NCBI RefSeq assembly: GCF_002742285.1
Contig: NZ_MDGM01000009.1
Span: 1-64,000 of the forward strand
DNA: 64,000 bases
Source of the DNA: Paramylibacter kogurei
GTDB taxonomy: Bacteria > Pseudomonadota > Alphaproteobacteria > Rhodobacterales > Rhodobacteraceae
Direction of reading: 5' to 3'
Each line of letters starts with the position of its first letter. Position 1 is the stretch's first letter. Below are positions 52,860-61,321 of this stretch, piece after piece. The notes beneath the pieces were generated by a model. It searched no databases. It was given only the letters and a program-made list of their open reading frames with translations, and was not told where the DNA came from. Made by a program: the position numbers and the translations under genes.

Positions 52860-53639
52860 ATGTTAGATCACATCCGCGCAAAAACATTTCATGCCCGATC
52901 TGGTGGAATCAAAAATTCCTTTTGGTATCGCGTGGATTTAGTGTTGACCGATTTTGGTGAATTTACGCCACATGTCGTATCACACAACCGTTTCAACCTT
53001 TGGTCACTTTGGGATAAAAACCACGGCGGTGAACGCAATTTCGGGCATGGCAAAGAATGGTTTGAAAACATTCTGGAACAGCGCGGATTTCCCACTAAGG
53101 AAACAGAAATTTTACTACTCGCCCAGCCTAAGTTCTTGTGGTTTCAGTTTAACCCAGTTAGCTTCTGGATCGCCCTGAAACAAGGGAAGCCCTGTGCCAT
53201 CGTAGCAGAGGTGAACAATACATTTGGTGATCGCCATTGCTATTTCTGTGCCTTGGATAAATTTAAGCCCATTACAAAGAATACTAAAATTATCGCCGAA
53301 AAATTGATGCATGTGTCCCCATTTCAAAGGGTTGAAGGCCAATATCATTTTAATTTTGACATTAACGATGACGATATAAACATCCGTATACATTACAAAA
53401 ATGGCGATCAGGGTGTCCTTGCTACACTTGTGGGAAAACGAAAGCCTGCAACCAATCGCTCGCTAATACAGTCCGCAATTACCCGCCCTCTTGGTGCGGT
53501 GCGCGTTTTGACATTGATATATTGGCAAGCGTTGATTCTTTATATCAAACGCGCACCTTTCAGACGCACGCCTGCTCCGCCCAAAAACCTCATGAGTGAC
53601 AGCTACAATTTTAGAAAGCCAGACAATGAACGACCTTAA
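52860..53639 (+). CDS. DUF1365 family protein
   Basis: The 259-residue protein matches DUF1365: IRAKTFHARSGGIKNSFWYRVDLVLTDFGE at the N-terminus, KFLWFQFNPVSFWIAL in the middle and the NTFGDRHCYF segment. Members always occur with amine-oxidase flavoproteins and Cfa-like enzymes and probably act on modified fatty acids, but the reaction is unknown. No ribosome site precedes the ATG, which is four bases after a putative -10 box. It diverges from the flavoprotein gene and overlaps the SDR gene. Confidence 0.85.
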   Translation: MLDHIRAKTFHARSGGIKNSFWYRVDLVLTDFGEFTPHVVSHNRFNLWSLWDKNHGGERNFGHGKEWFENILEQRGFPTKETEILLLAQPKFLWFQFNPVSFWIALKQGKPCAIVAEVNNTFGDRHCYFCALDKFKPITKNTKIIAEKLMHVSPFQRVEGQYHFNFDINDDDINIRIHYKNGDQGVLATLVGKRKPATNRSLIQSAITRPLGAVRVLTLIYWQALILYIKRAPFRRTPAPPKNLMSDSYNFRKPDNERP

Positions 53640-54351
53640 CAACAAAACCTATTGGTTGATTGGCGCGAGCGAAGGTTTGGGGCGCGAATTGGCAAAACGC
53701 CTTGATCGTGATGGTGCAACACTAATTTTGTCTGCGCGTAATGCAGATCGGTTGAACAGCCTTGCGGCAGAATTGCGCAATGCGCGCTCCTTACCGCTTG
53801 ATGTAACCGATAACGTGGCGGTTACACAGGCTGGAAAAGATGTCGGTGCAATTGATGGTGTGATATATAATGTTGGAACCTATGAGCCGATGCGCACAAC
53901 AAAATGGGATACGCGTGCAATTTTAAAGATGGTTGATGTGAATTTCGCGGGCGCAATACGCGCACTTGGATGCGTAATCCCACAGTTCACAAAAAACGGC
54001 AAAGGTGACATTACATTAATTGGATCATTGGCGGGGTATCACGGATTGCCCGCATCAATCGGTTATGGTGCGAGCAAATCTGCTATGATAAGCTTGGCGG
54101 AAACCATGCGCCATGACCTAAAAAATACAGGGATTGTTGTGCGTGTGGTGAACCCTGGTTTTATTAAAACGCGGTTGACCAAGAAAAATGAGTTTAAGAT
54201 GCCCATGTTGATGTCTGCAGAACAGGCCGCATTACATGTTCACAAAGCAATGAAATCAAATCGATTCCGCACAGATTTCCCCGCTCCGTTTTCATGGTTA
54301 ATTCGCCTGTTGCCTTATCTTCCAGATATTTTGATTTATCGCGGAAAATAA
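53626..54351 (+). CDS. short-chain dehydrogenase of the RpoE stress cluster
   Basis: The 241-residue SDR has the cofactor motif IGASEGLGRELA (11-22), the catalytic Ser in TLIGSLAGYHG and Tyr-x3-Lys in GYGASKSAM, and an SDR end with VRVVNPGFIKTRLT. Its ATG at 53626 overlaps the DUF1365 stop by 14 bases, so both are made together. The substrate is unknown; context suggests oxidised or modified lipids. It converges on chrR with eight bases between stops. Confidence 0.8.
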   Translation: MNDLNNKTYWLIGASEGLGRELAKRLDRDGATLILSARNADRLNSLAAELRNARSLPLDVTDNVAVTQAGKDVGAIDGVIYNVGTYEPMRTTKWDTRAILKMVDVNFAGAIRALGCVIPQFTKNGKGDITLIGSLAGYHGLPASIGYGASKSAMISLAETMRHDLKNTGIVVRVVNPGFIKTRLTKKNEFKMPMLMSAEQAALHVHKAMKSNRFRTDFPAPFSWLIRLLPYLPDILIYRGK

Positions 54352-54358
54352 CCCCGCG

Positions 54359-54994
54359 CTAAATTTTAAAAATTGGTTGCAACATACGTGGGATCAACCC
54401 TGCAAATCGCAACGACGCATCCGTCGCTGCCAAACAGATACAAGGCGGACCTGCATCCGCCGTTGGCACATGGGCTAAATCTTCGTCGCCAACTTCGACG
54501 TCGCCAACGCCAAACTGACCTGTCTCGTCACTAAAGCTTCCTTGTAAGACAAGCGTGAGTTCAAGACCATTATGACCGTGCTCGGGCACGGCCTGTCCCG
54601 CGGGGATATACAGCAATCGCAAAGACCCCTGTTTATCGTACGAAATTATGTGCTGACGGATTCCCATGCCCAATGATTTCCAGCGCGGTTCCTGACCTTT
54701 CATCGCTTGCACGATAGGACCTGGATAAATGCCAGAACGATCAAAAACAGGTTTTGGCGTAAAAGGCGCATCAAGTTTTGAAAATACATCTGTTTTGAGC
54801 GACGATGAAACATCCACAGCTTTCGTCACATCAAGCAATGCACCCCCAACGGCCTCATGTGCACCAAGTGCAACGCGACAGATCTCGCACATGGAAATAT
54901 GCGCAGCGACAAGTGTCGCAAAATGGGGTGAAATGTTGCCAGAAGCATAGGCCTTTAACATTGCATCAGGGATATGGTGTTGAACATGGGTCAT
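54359..54994 (-). CDS. chrR: ChrR-type zinc anti-sigma factor
   Basis: The 211-residue protein has the N-terminal zinc anti-sigma domain with His6, His32, Cys36 and Cys39 in AAHISMCEIC, and a C-terminal cupin domain with AVPEHGHNGLELTLVLQGSF (histidines and Glu for a metal). ChrR holds RpoE inactive until singlet oxygen or hydroperoxides destroy the complex. It is co-transcribed with rpoE (ATGA overlap). Position and motifs make the call firm. Confidence 0.92.
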   Translation of the reverse strand: MTHVQHHIPDAMLKAYASGNISPHFATLVAAHISMCEICRVALGAHEAVGGALLDVTKAVDVSSSLKTDVFSKLDAPFTPKPVFDRSGIYPGPIVQAMKGQEPRWKSLGMGIRQHIISYDKQGSLRLLYIPAGQAVPEHGHNGLELTLVLQGSFSDETGQFGVGDVEVGDEDLAHVPTADAGPPCICLAATDASLRFAGLIPRMLQPIFKI

Positions 54995-55626
54995 GATCGC
55001 AATCCCTTTAACTCTAGTCGGAGACGTTCTAGCCCCAGACGGATACGTGATTTTATCGTTCCAAGCGGTACACCGCTTTGATCGCTAATTTCTTGATGGG
55101 TCAACTCGCCCAAATAGGCTTGCTCGATTGCGACCCGCTGATCTTTGCTTAGCTTCGAAATGGCGTGTTTCAATTTTTGTGCTTCTTGATCCATTGCCAA
55201 AATTTGCATGGCATCGTCTTCTTGATGTGGCTCTGCTTTCAATTCCTCTGGAATTGGGCGGGCATCTTTGCGCATCATATCAATTTGGCGATTACGTGCA
55301 ATTTGATAGATCCACGCAGACACCTGTGCACGGTGGGGGTCAAATTGCGCTGATTTGCGCCACACTGTCAGCATCACATCTTGCACGATTTCCTCTGCTT
55401 GTGCGCCTGACACACCTGTTTTGATGATAAAACCTTTCAGGCGGGGCGCAAAGTAATCAAACAAATGGGAAAACGCATCACGGTCACGAGAATCGCGCAC
55501 CGCCAGCATCCATTCTGTTTGTTCAGATACCTTTGGGCGTTTATTCGTCACTAGTTTTCTTTCACGTCCAACTGCAATAGGCGTAAGCGTCATCGCATAA
55601 GGTATATCAAAACATTGCTGTGTCAT
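54991..55626 (-). CDS. rpoE: ECF sigma factor RpoE (singlet-oxygen type)
   Basis: The 211-residue sigma factor has region 2 (FSHLFDYFAPRLKGFIIKTGVSGAQAEEIVQDVMLTVWRKSAQFDPHRAQVSAWIYQIARNRQIDMMRK) and region 4 (LSKDQRVAIEQAYLGELTHQEISDQSGVPLGTIKSRIRLGLERLR). Together with ChrR this is ECF group 11. It should read TGATCC-type promoters, three of which are visible here, including its own. The start is uncertain: the ATG at 55626 lies four bases after the -10, and a second ATG is at 55593. It controls the fatty-acid cluster from 48041 to 54351. Confidence 0.93.
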   Translation of the reverse strand: MTQQCFDIPYAMTLTPIAVGRERKLVTNKRPKVSEQTEWMLAVRDSRDRDAFSHLFDYFAPRLKGFIIKTGVSGAQAEEIVQDVMLTVWRKSAQFDPHRAQVSAWIYQIARNRQIDMMRKDARPIPEELKAEPHQEDDAMQILAMDQEAQKLKHAISKLSKDQRVAIEQAYLGELTHQEISDQSGVPLGTIKSRIRLGLERLRLELKGLRS

Positions 55627-55630
55627 AGTT

Positions 55631-55660
55631 TAAATACGAACCAGAATGACCCTTGGATCA
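55631..55660 (-). promoter_or_regulatory. autoregulated RpoE promoter of rpoE-chrR
   Basis: On the minus strand TGATCC (55660-55655), 18 bases, then TATTTA (55636-55631), four bases before the first rpoE ATG. It shares its exact spacing with the promoter at 52826. RpoE of Rhodobacter activates its own promoter. Confidence 0.7.
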
Positions 55661-56629
55661 CTATTTTTCAAAATTAAATCCAGACAATACGATAGTTGTA
55701 ATTGGCCTATTACGGCACTTGACTTTGTCCAAGATGTGGTTACGCGGTCATTTTCGGTAATTGCGCTGCTTATTGCATCCGTTGCTCTGATTGTCTGGTT
55801 CGGTGTCAACCTCGGTTTGCGCCCCCTTCTAGATCTGCAAGACGCCATAGCGAAACGTTCACCAAGCGAGTTGGAACCAATCCAACGAAGTGTTCCGATT
55901 GAAATACGTGGGTTAGTCTCAACGCTCAACACATTACTTGATCGTGTATCAAGGCGTATTAGCTCTAAAGATGAATTCATATCTAATGCAGCCCATCAAA
56001 TGCGCAATCCAATCGCAGGCGTTTTAGCACTCGCTGAATCCGTTCAAACCGCCCCAAACGCCAAAGCGATGAGCGAGCGCAGTTCAGAATTGGTTCTGGC
56101 AGCGCGTGAGGCAAGCCACCTGACCAATCAATTGCTTTCCTTTGAACGCGCGAAAGGAACAGAGCGCACGGAAACGATGCAAGAGATCGATTTAACAACT
56201 TTGATCAACGAAACCGTAACTAAATTTAAGTCCGGCATGGCACCCCAAATCATCACGATACGATCGAATGTTCCATCTGAACCAGCAGCGGTGGTATGTG
56301 ACCCGCTTATGATGCAAGAGGCGTTGATCAATCTATTAAACAACGCCGTCATTCATGGCGGCGAAAACTTATCAGAGATCGAAATTGTTTTGCAAAAGAA
56401 AGCATCGCATGTGGAATTCACGATATCTGACAACGGTGTCGGAATAAAACCAGAGGATATATCGCTTGTAAGAAACCGATTTGGACAAACAAGTGGAAGT
56501 CAGGGCAGCGGTTTGGGCTTACCGATTGCTATAAAAGTTGTTGAAAACCTTGGCGGTGAATTTTCATTCTTAGATACTGTTGCTGGATTAACGATCAACA
56601 TAAAAATCCCCTCAGCGAGGTATTCCTAG
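55646..56629 (+). pseudogene. sensor histidine kinase, 5'-truncated remnant
   Basis: The 327-residue open frame has a single membrane helix (SFSVIALLIASVALIVWFGVNLGLRPL, about 35-59), a HAMP-like segment, the H-box KDEFISNAAHQMRNPIAG, an N-box EALINLLNNAVIHGG and G-boxes DNGVGIKPEDI and GSGLGLPIA. This is the C-terminal two thirds of a TctE/QseC-type kinase. The first helix and periplasmic sensor domain (about 150 residues) are missing. No response regulator is adjacent and the start overlaps the rpoE promoter, so a recombination event probably cut off the 5' end. The catalytic part itself looks intact. Confidence 0.65.
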
Positions 56630-56631
56630 TT

Positions 56632-57480
56632 TGCAAGCCCCCTCTTTCGCTATCTTCCGCTGTCTGTTTTCGAAGTCAAGAGGTGACAGTTTCCCATTAT
56701 TCTTGTGTTTCCGTTTTGGACTTTAACACATTTCGATATATTCGAACACGTCGCGTCTTGCATCCTCTCTTGTTCGATATGTTTGGCGTTTGATCTTCTT
56801 TCGCCTCAATAGATACAAGAAGCTTTTTGCATTGGCATTGTCATGATAGTTTCCACCTGTGCTGATAGAATATTGCAGACCATATTCACGTAGAAACGCG
56901 ACCCATTCAAGGCTGGGATTTTGCCTGCCCCGATCCGAATGGATCATTAAAACCAGCTTTTGTTAGCGCTTCCAAATTGCAGGCAGCAGCGCTTGAACAA
57001 CCAGCTCTGTTATTTGCCTTGAATGAAATGCCCAACCAACGACACACCGAGCAAACAGATCTTTTATGACACAGAGATGGGTAAAGCCTTCTCGGGCCCG
57101 CAACTAGGCAATATCTGTTACCCAAGCTTTGTCAGGTTCGATGACGGAGAATTGCTGCTCCCACGTATTCTCTGAGACCACCAATAGCCTCTCGCCGTAT
57201 TTACCGAGCTTATTATAACCGATCTGAGACTGAGAGCCTGTAAGACGCACAAAACGTCGTACACGGTTAATTGAGATACATTCGCCTAGATCAATCAAGT
57301 CATCATAGATATTACGATAACCATAGCTCTTGCCACCATTTTCCTATGCGTCACATAACAAGTACGGTTTGGCGGACTTCTTCCAGCGCACGTACACTTA
57401 GTGGTCTGATAAGCCAAGCATAGAAGCCACTGGGACAAACACGCAGTATCTCTGAAGTGTCCGCACAGGATGAATTGAGC
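56632..57480 (-). pseudogene. decayed IS3-family transposase (OrfB) remnant
   Basis: Minus-strand frames together cover an IS3 OrfB. The stretch with FYAWLIRPLSVRALEEV is followed by a conserved YGYRNIYDDLIDLGECISINRVRR and DKAWVTDIA (first catalytic Asp). MIHSDRGRQNPSLEW (second Asp) comes next, then NYHDNANAKSFLYLLRRKKIK. The third acid of the DDE triad, normally Glu in NAxAESF, is Lys here. Frameshifts separate these pieces and a stop interrupts EYIEMC. After it the reading frame continues to PLDFENRQRKIAKEG. No OrfA and no clear terminal repeats remain. It is dead and lies beside the truncated kinase. Confidence 0.8.
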
Positions 57481-57720
57481 GATATGCGATGCGAACAAAC
57501 ATAACTGAACTCACCAAACATACTCGAATAAATTCGAACTGAATTCGACTTAGGATCCAGATTTCCGTGCTAATATTAGCTCAACCAATTGCCTAAATTA
57601 ATTGTAACATATTATTATTAAACAATATTTCATGATTATTTTTTCGTATCAACCAATCGCACTTTACAAAAGTAATAAAGTATTACTTAATGGCTGCACA
57701 TTTAGTTTTGGGAGGAACTC
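57481..57720. promoter_or_regulatory. control region of the ytfQ operon with a palindromic operator
   Basis: AT-rich region; AAGTAATAAAGTATTACTT at 57670-57688 consists of perfect arms AAGTAATA/TATTACTT with a three-base spacer. It ends 23 bases before the ribosome site GGGAGGAAC. It is the natural operator for the GntR regulator at 62307 (inference). Confidence 0.55.
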
Positions 57721-58674
57721 ATGAATATAAAAGCAACGCTCTTTGCGAGCGCTATCACTTTAATGCCAATTGCTGTCGTAGCAAGTGATCTCACTATTGG
57801 CTTTTCACAAATCGGTTCAGAATCTGGGTGGCGTGCTGCTGAAACCACAGTCACCAAACAAGAAGCAGAAGCACGTGGAATTACTTTAAAGTTCGCTGAT
57901 GCCCAACAAAAACAGGAAAATCAAATTTCCGCATTGCGATCATTTATAGCGCAAGGTGTTGATGCAATATTGATCGCACCAGTCGTTGCCACGGGATGGG
58001 ACGAGGTGCTGGAAGAGGCACAAGATTCAGACATACCAGTTGTTTTATTGGATCGCACAGTTGATGCACCAGAAGAACTCTATTTAACTGCTGTAACATC
58101 CGATTTGGTTCACGAAGGAAGTGTCGCTGGGCAATGGCTTGTTGATGAAATGGCTGGCGCTGATTGTCGGATTGTTGAATTACAGGGTACGACAGGTTCA
58201 TCACCTGCTATTGACCGCAAAACAGGTTTTGAAAATGCTATTTCCGACCATTCAAACCTTGAAATTGTGCGCTCGCAAACAGGAGACTTCACCCGATCAC
58301 AAGGTAAAGTCGTGATGGAAAGTTTTCTAAAGGCTGAAGGCGGTGAAAATATCTGTGCGCTTTATGCCCATAACGATGACATGGCCGTTGGTGCGATCCA
58401 AGCCATCAAAGAAGCGGGATTAAATCCTGGCAAAGATATAAAAATCGTCGCAATTGATGCTGTGCCAGATGCACATCTTGCAATTGCAAACGGTGAAATG
58501 AACGCAACAATCGAGTTAACACCGAATATGGCAGGCCCTGCCCTCGATGCGCTTGATGCCTATATCAACAGTGGCACAATGCCGCCAAAATGGATCCAAA
58601 CTGAATCCAAATTGTTTACAGCCGCCGACGACAATCAGGCAATTTACGAAATGAAAAAAGGGCTCGGGTACTAA
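57721..58674 (+). CDS. ytfQ: galactofuranose-type ABC binding protein YtfQ
   Basis: The 317-residue periplasmic protein has the signal peptide MNIKATLFASAITLMPIAVVA and the YtfQ body: LTIGFSQIGSESGWRAAETTVTKQEAEARGITLKFADAQQKQENQISALRSFIAQGVDAILIAPVVATGWDEVL and SGDFTRSQGKVVMESFLKAEGG. It resembles E. coli YtfQ along its length. YtfQ binds galactofuranose and related furanoses for import by YtfR/YtfT/YjfF. GGGAGGAACTC precedes the ATG. A stem-loop follows. Confidence 0.93.
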   Translation: MNIKATLFASAITLMPIAVVASDLTIGFSQIGSESGWRAAETTVTKQEAEARGITLKFADAQQKQENQISALRSFIAQGVDAILIAPVVATGWDEVLEEAQDSDIPVVLLDRTVDAPEELYLTAVTSDLVHEGSVAGQWLVDEMAGADCRIVELQGTTGSSPAIDRKTGFENAISDHSNLEIVRSQTGDFTRSQGKVVMESFLKAEGGENICALYAHNDDMAVGAIQAIKEAGLNPGKDIKIVAIDAVPDAHLAIANGEMNATIELTPNMAGPALDALDAYINSGTMPPKWIQTESKLFTAADDNQAIYEMKKGLGY

Positions 58675-58715
58675 TTCACCTAACTTTACACCCTGAGCTT
58701 CATCGCTCACAATAA

Positions 58716-58740
58716 GCTCCGCGTACATCGTACGCGGGGC
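58716..58740 (+). terminator. intercistronic stem-loop between ytfQ and ytfR
   Basis: GCTCCGCGTAC (58716-58726) pairs with GTACGCGGGGC (58730-58740) over 11 positions with one G-U and a three-base loop. It is 42 bases after the ytfQ stop and ends before the ytfR ribosome site. No T-run. Confidence 0.6.
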
Positions 58741-58772
58741 GGCCTGTATTTTTCGCCAGTGAGGATTCAAGA

Positions 58773-60290
58773 TTGACTAACGACCCTACTCCAATGTTGC
58801 ACGCAACGGGCATTTCCAAATTTTTTCCTGGCACGATTGCGCTGGATGACGTGGAAATAACGCTAAATCGGGGTGAAATCCATGCACTGCTTGGAGAAAA
58901 TGGTGCGGGTAAATCGACGTTGATTAAATGCCTAACAGGTGTTTATCGCCGAGACGGTGGCGAAATCACTCTGGACGGTAAACATGTTAATCCGCAATCA
59001 ACCAATCACAGTCAAATTCTGGGGATTGGTACAGTTTATCAAGAAGTAAACTTGCTTCCGAATCTAACCGTCGCAGAAAATCTCCATCTTGGTCGCCAGC
59101 CAATGTATGGACCGTTTGTTGCACGTAGAGCAATGAACGCAGCGGCAAAAAAATCATTGCTTGAATTTGGGATCGACATTGATCCAGCGCAGCCCTTGTC
59201 AGATTATCCGGTTGCCATTCAACAAATTGTTGCAATTGCGCGTGCAGTTGAAATGTCCGGCAAGGTTTTGATCCTTGATGAACCAACTGCAAGTCTTGAT
59301 TTAGACGAAGTGAAGCTTCTTTTTTCGGTTATACGGCAATTGAAAGCGCGTGGGATTGCAGTAGTTTTCATCACACATTTTTTGGATCAAGTTTTTGAAA
59401 TTTGTGATCGCGCTACGGTTTTGCGAAATGGGCAAGTCGTTGGTACTCGTGAACTCAATCAAGTTAGCCAAACCGACATCATTAGCTTGATGTTAGGACG
59501 TCAACTTGAGGCCCGCTTGCAAGAGCCAAAACCAAAATCAAGTGGCACGCTTTTGCTTCAGATAAAAGAGCTTGGCAAAAGCGGTATGCTAGCCCCATTC
59601 AACCTCAATATTCATAAAGGTGAAGTTGTTGGTCTTGCTGGTTTATTGGGCTCAGGGAGAACCGAAACCGCAAATCTTATTTTTGGCGCTGTAAAGGCCG
59701 ATTTTGGGCAATTGAAATTGCACAACAAACATATTCAAATCAACAATCCACGTGATGCGGTAGCGCATGGATTTGCTCTTTGCCCAGAGGATCGCAAAAC
59801 GGAAGGGATCGTCGGAGATCTTAGTGTCCGAGAAAACATTATTTTGGCATTACAAGCACGACAAGGATGGCTTCGTCCAATATCCAGACGCAAGGTTGAT
59901 GAAATAGCTCAACACTATGTGCGCACACTAGATATCCGTCTCGCAAATCTTGAAATGCCTATTCGGCTGTTGTCCGGGGGCAATCAACAAAAGGTTTTGT
60001 TAGCGCGATGGCTTGCCACCGATCCAGACTTTTTAATTTTGGATGAACCAACGCGTGGCATTGATATCGGTGCTCATAGCGAAATCATCGCCTTGATCGG
60101 GCAGTTACAAAAAGATGGAATGGCATTGCTTGTTGCATCTTCTGAAATGGAAGAACTAGTCACATATGCCAACCGTGTCATCGTTTTACGCGATCATAAA
60201 CAGGTTGGCGAATTAACGGGTGCAGAAATTACTTCAAACAACATTATTCGCGCTATTGCAGCGGAGACCGAACATGAGGGCATCGCATGA
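58773..60290 (+). CDS. ytfR: furanose ABC importer ATPase YtfR (two-domain)
   Basis: The 505-residue protein has two ABC domains. The first has Walker A GENGAGKST and Walker B LILDEPTASLD. The second has a degenerate Walker A (LLGSGRTE), signature LLSGGNQQKVLLARWLATDPDFLILDEPTRGIDIGA. This is the RbsA/YtfR type. The start is TTG at 58773, seven bases after GAGGATTC, and a plausible translation signal is present. The end overlaps ytfT by ATGA. Confidence 0.9.
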   Translation: MTNDPTPMLHATGISKFFPGTIALDDVEITLNRGEIHALLGENGAGKSTLIKCLTGVYRRDGGEITLDGKHVNPQSTNHSQILGIGTVYQEVNLLPNLTVAENLHLGRQPMYGPFVARRAMNAAAKKSLLEFGIDIDPAQPLSDYPVAIQQIVAIARAVEMSGKVLILDEPTASLDLDEVKLLFSVIRQLKARGIAVVFITHFLDQVFEICDRATVLRNGQVVGTRELNQVSQTDIISLMLGRQLEARLQEPKPKSSGTLLLQIKELGKSGMLAPFNLNIHKGEVVGLAGLLGSGRTETANLIFGAVKADFGQLKLHNKHIQINNPRDAVAHGFALCPEDRKTEGIVGDLSVRENIILALQARQGWLRPISRRKVDEIAQHYVRTLDIRLANLEMPIRLLSGGNQQKVLLARWLATDPDFLILDEPTRGIDIGAHSEIIALIGQLQKDGMALLVASSEMEELVTYANRVIVLRDHKQVGELTGAEITSNNIIRAIAAETEHEGIA

Positions 60291-61321
60291 TCAGTTACAA
60301 TTTTTTTAAACGTATCATGCCACAAATGATCATTCTTGGCGTGGTTCTATTTCTTAACCTTCTGGTTTTTCCCGATTTTTTCGTGATTGAATTTCAAAAT
60401 GGTCGTTTATTTGGCAACGTGATTGATGTTTTAAATCGCGGAGCACCCACAGCTTTGCTTTGTATTGGGATGACACTTGTAATCGCCACAAAGGGAATTG
60501 ATTTATCTGTTGGCGCGGTCATGGCGATCGCGGGAGCAACGGCCGCTTCACTTGTTGTTGATGGTCATTATTGGTTGACCGCCGTTATTGGCGCATTGAC
60601 GGTGGGTGCAATTTGCGGGCTTTGGAATGGTTTTTTGGTGGCGATTTTACGCATACAACCCATTGTTGCAACACTGGTATTAATGGTTGCGGGACGCGGT
60701 GTTGCACAGCTGATAACCGAAGGAACCATCCTAACATTTCTAGATGAAGGCCTGATACATCTAGGCGCTGGCACTGTATTTGGAATTCCAACCCCTGTTT
60801 TAATTTGGATTTTCCTTGGCGGGCTTGCCGCATTTTTTGTGCGAAGAACGGCGCTTGGAATGTTGATTGAATCTATTGGCATTAACGAGGCATCCTCGCG
60901 TCTCGCAGGAATCAATTCACGCATTCTGTTAATCTGCGTTTATGTCGTTTCAGGAATCTGTGCCGCAGTTGCAGGTGTAATTGTAGCAGCTGATATCCAA
61001 GGCGCAGATGCAAATAATGCAGGGCTTTGGCTGGAACTGGATGCCATCCTTGCAGTCGTGATTGGTGGAAATTCGTTGTTGGGTGGGCGTTTTTCGATAG
61101 TGGCATCATTGCTTGGCGCCATAATAATTCAATCTGTTAATTCACTAATTTTGCTATCTGGCATGCCGCCAGAATTTAACCTTGTGATCAAAGCATTACT
61201 CATCCTGGCAATATTGGTAATACAATCACCACGCGTGGGTCACTTGATTTATATTATGCGTGCATCATCCCCTCCCATAAAATCTGATCCGCTTACGCCC
61301 GCAAAGGAATCCAACAGATGA
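60287..61321 (+). CDS. ytfT: furanose ABC importer permease YtfT
   Basis: The 344-residue CUT2 permease has ATKGIDLSVGAVMAIAGATAASLVV and LDAILAVVIGGNSLLGGRFSIVASLLGAIIIQSVNSLILLSGMP, as in YtfT. It has about eight to ten helices. It overlaps both neighbouring genes by ATGA. It pairs with YjfF in a heterodimeric pore. Confidence 0.9.
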   Translation: MISYNFFKRIMPQMIILGVVLFLNLLVFPDFFVIEFQNGRLFGNVIDVLNRGAPTALLCIGMTLVIATKGIDLSVGAVMAIAGATAASLVVDGHYWLTAVIGALTVGAICGLWNGFLVAILRIQPIVATLVLMVAGRGVAQLITEGTILTFLDEGLIHLGAGTVFGIPTPVLIWIFLGGLAAFFVRRTALGMLIESIGINEASSRLAGINSRILLICVYVVSGICAAVAGVIVAADIQGADANNAGLWLELDAILAVVIGGNSLLGGRFSIVASLLGAIIIQSVNSLILLSGMPPEFNLVIKALLILAILVIQSPRVGHLIYIMRASSPPIKSDPLTPAKESNR

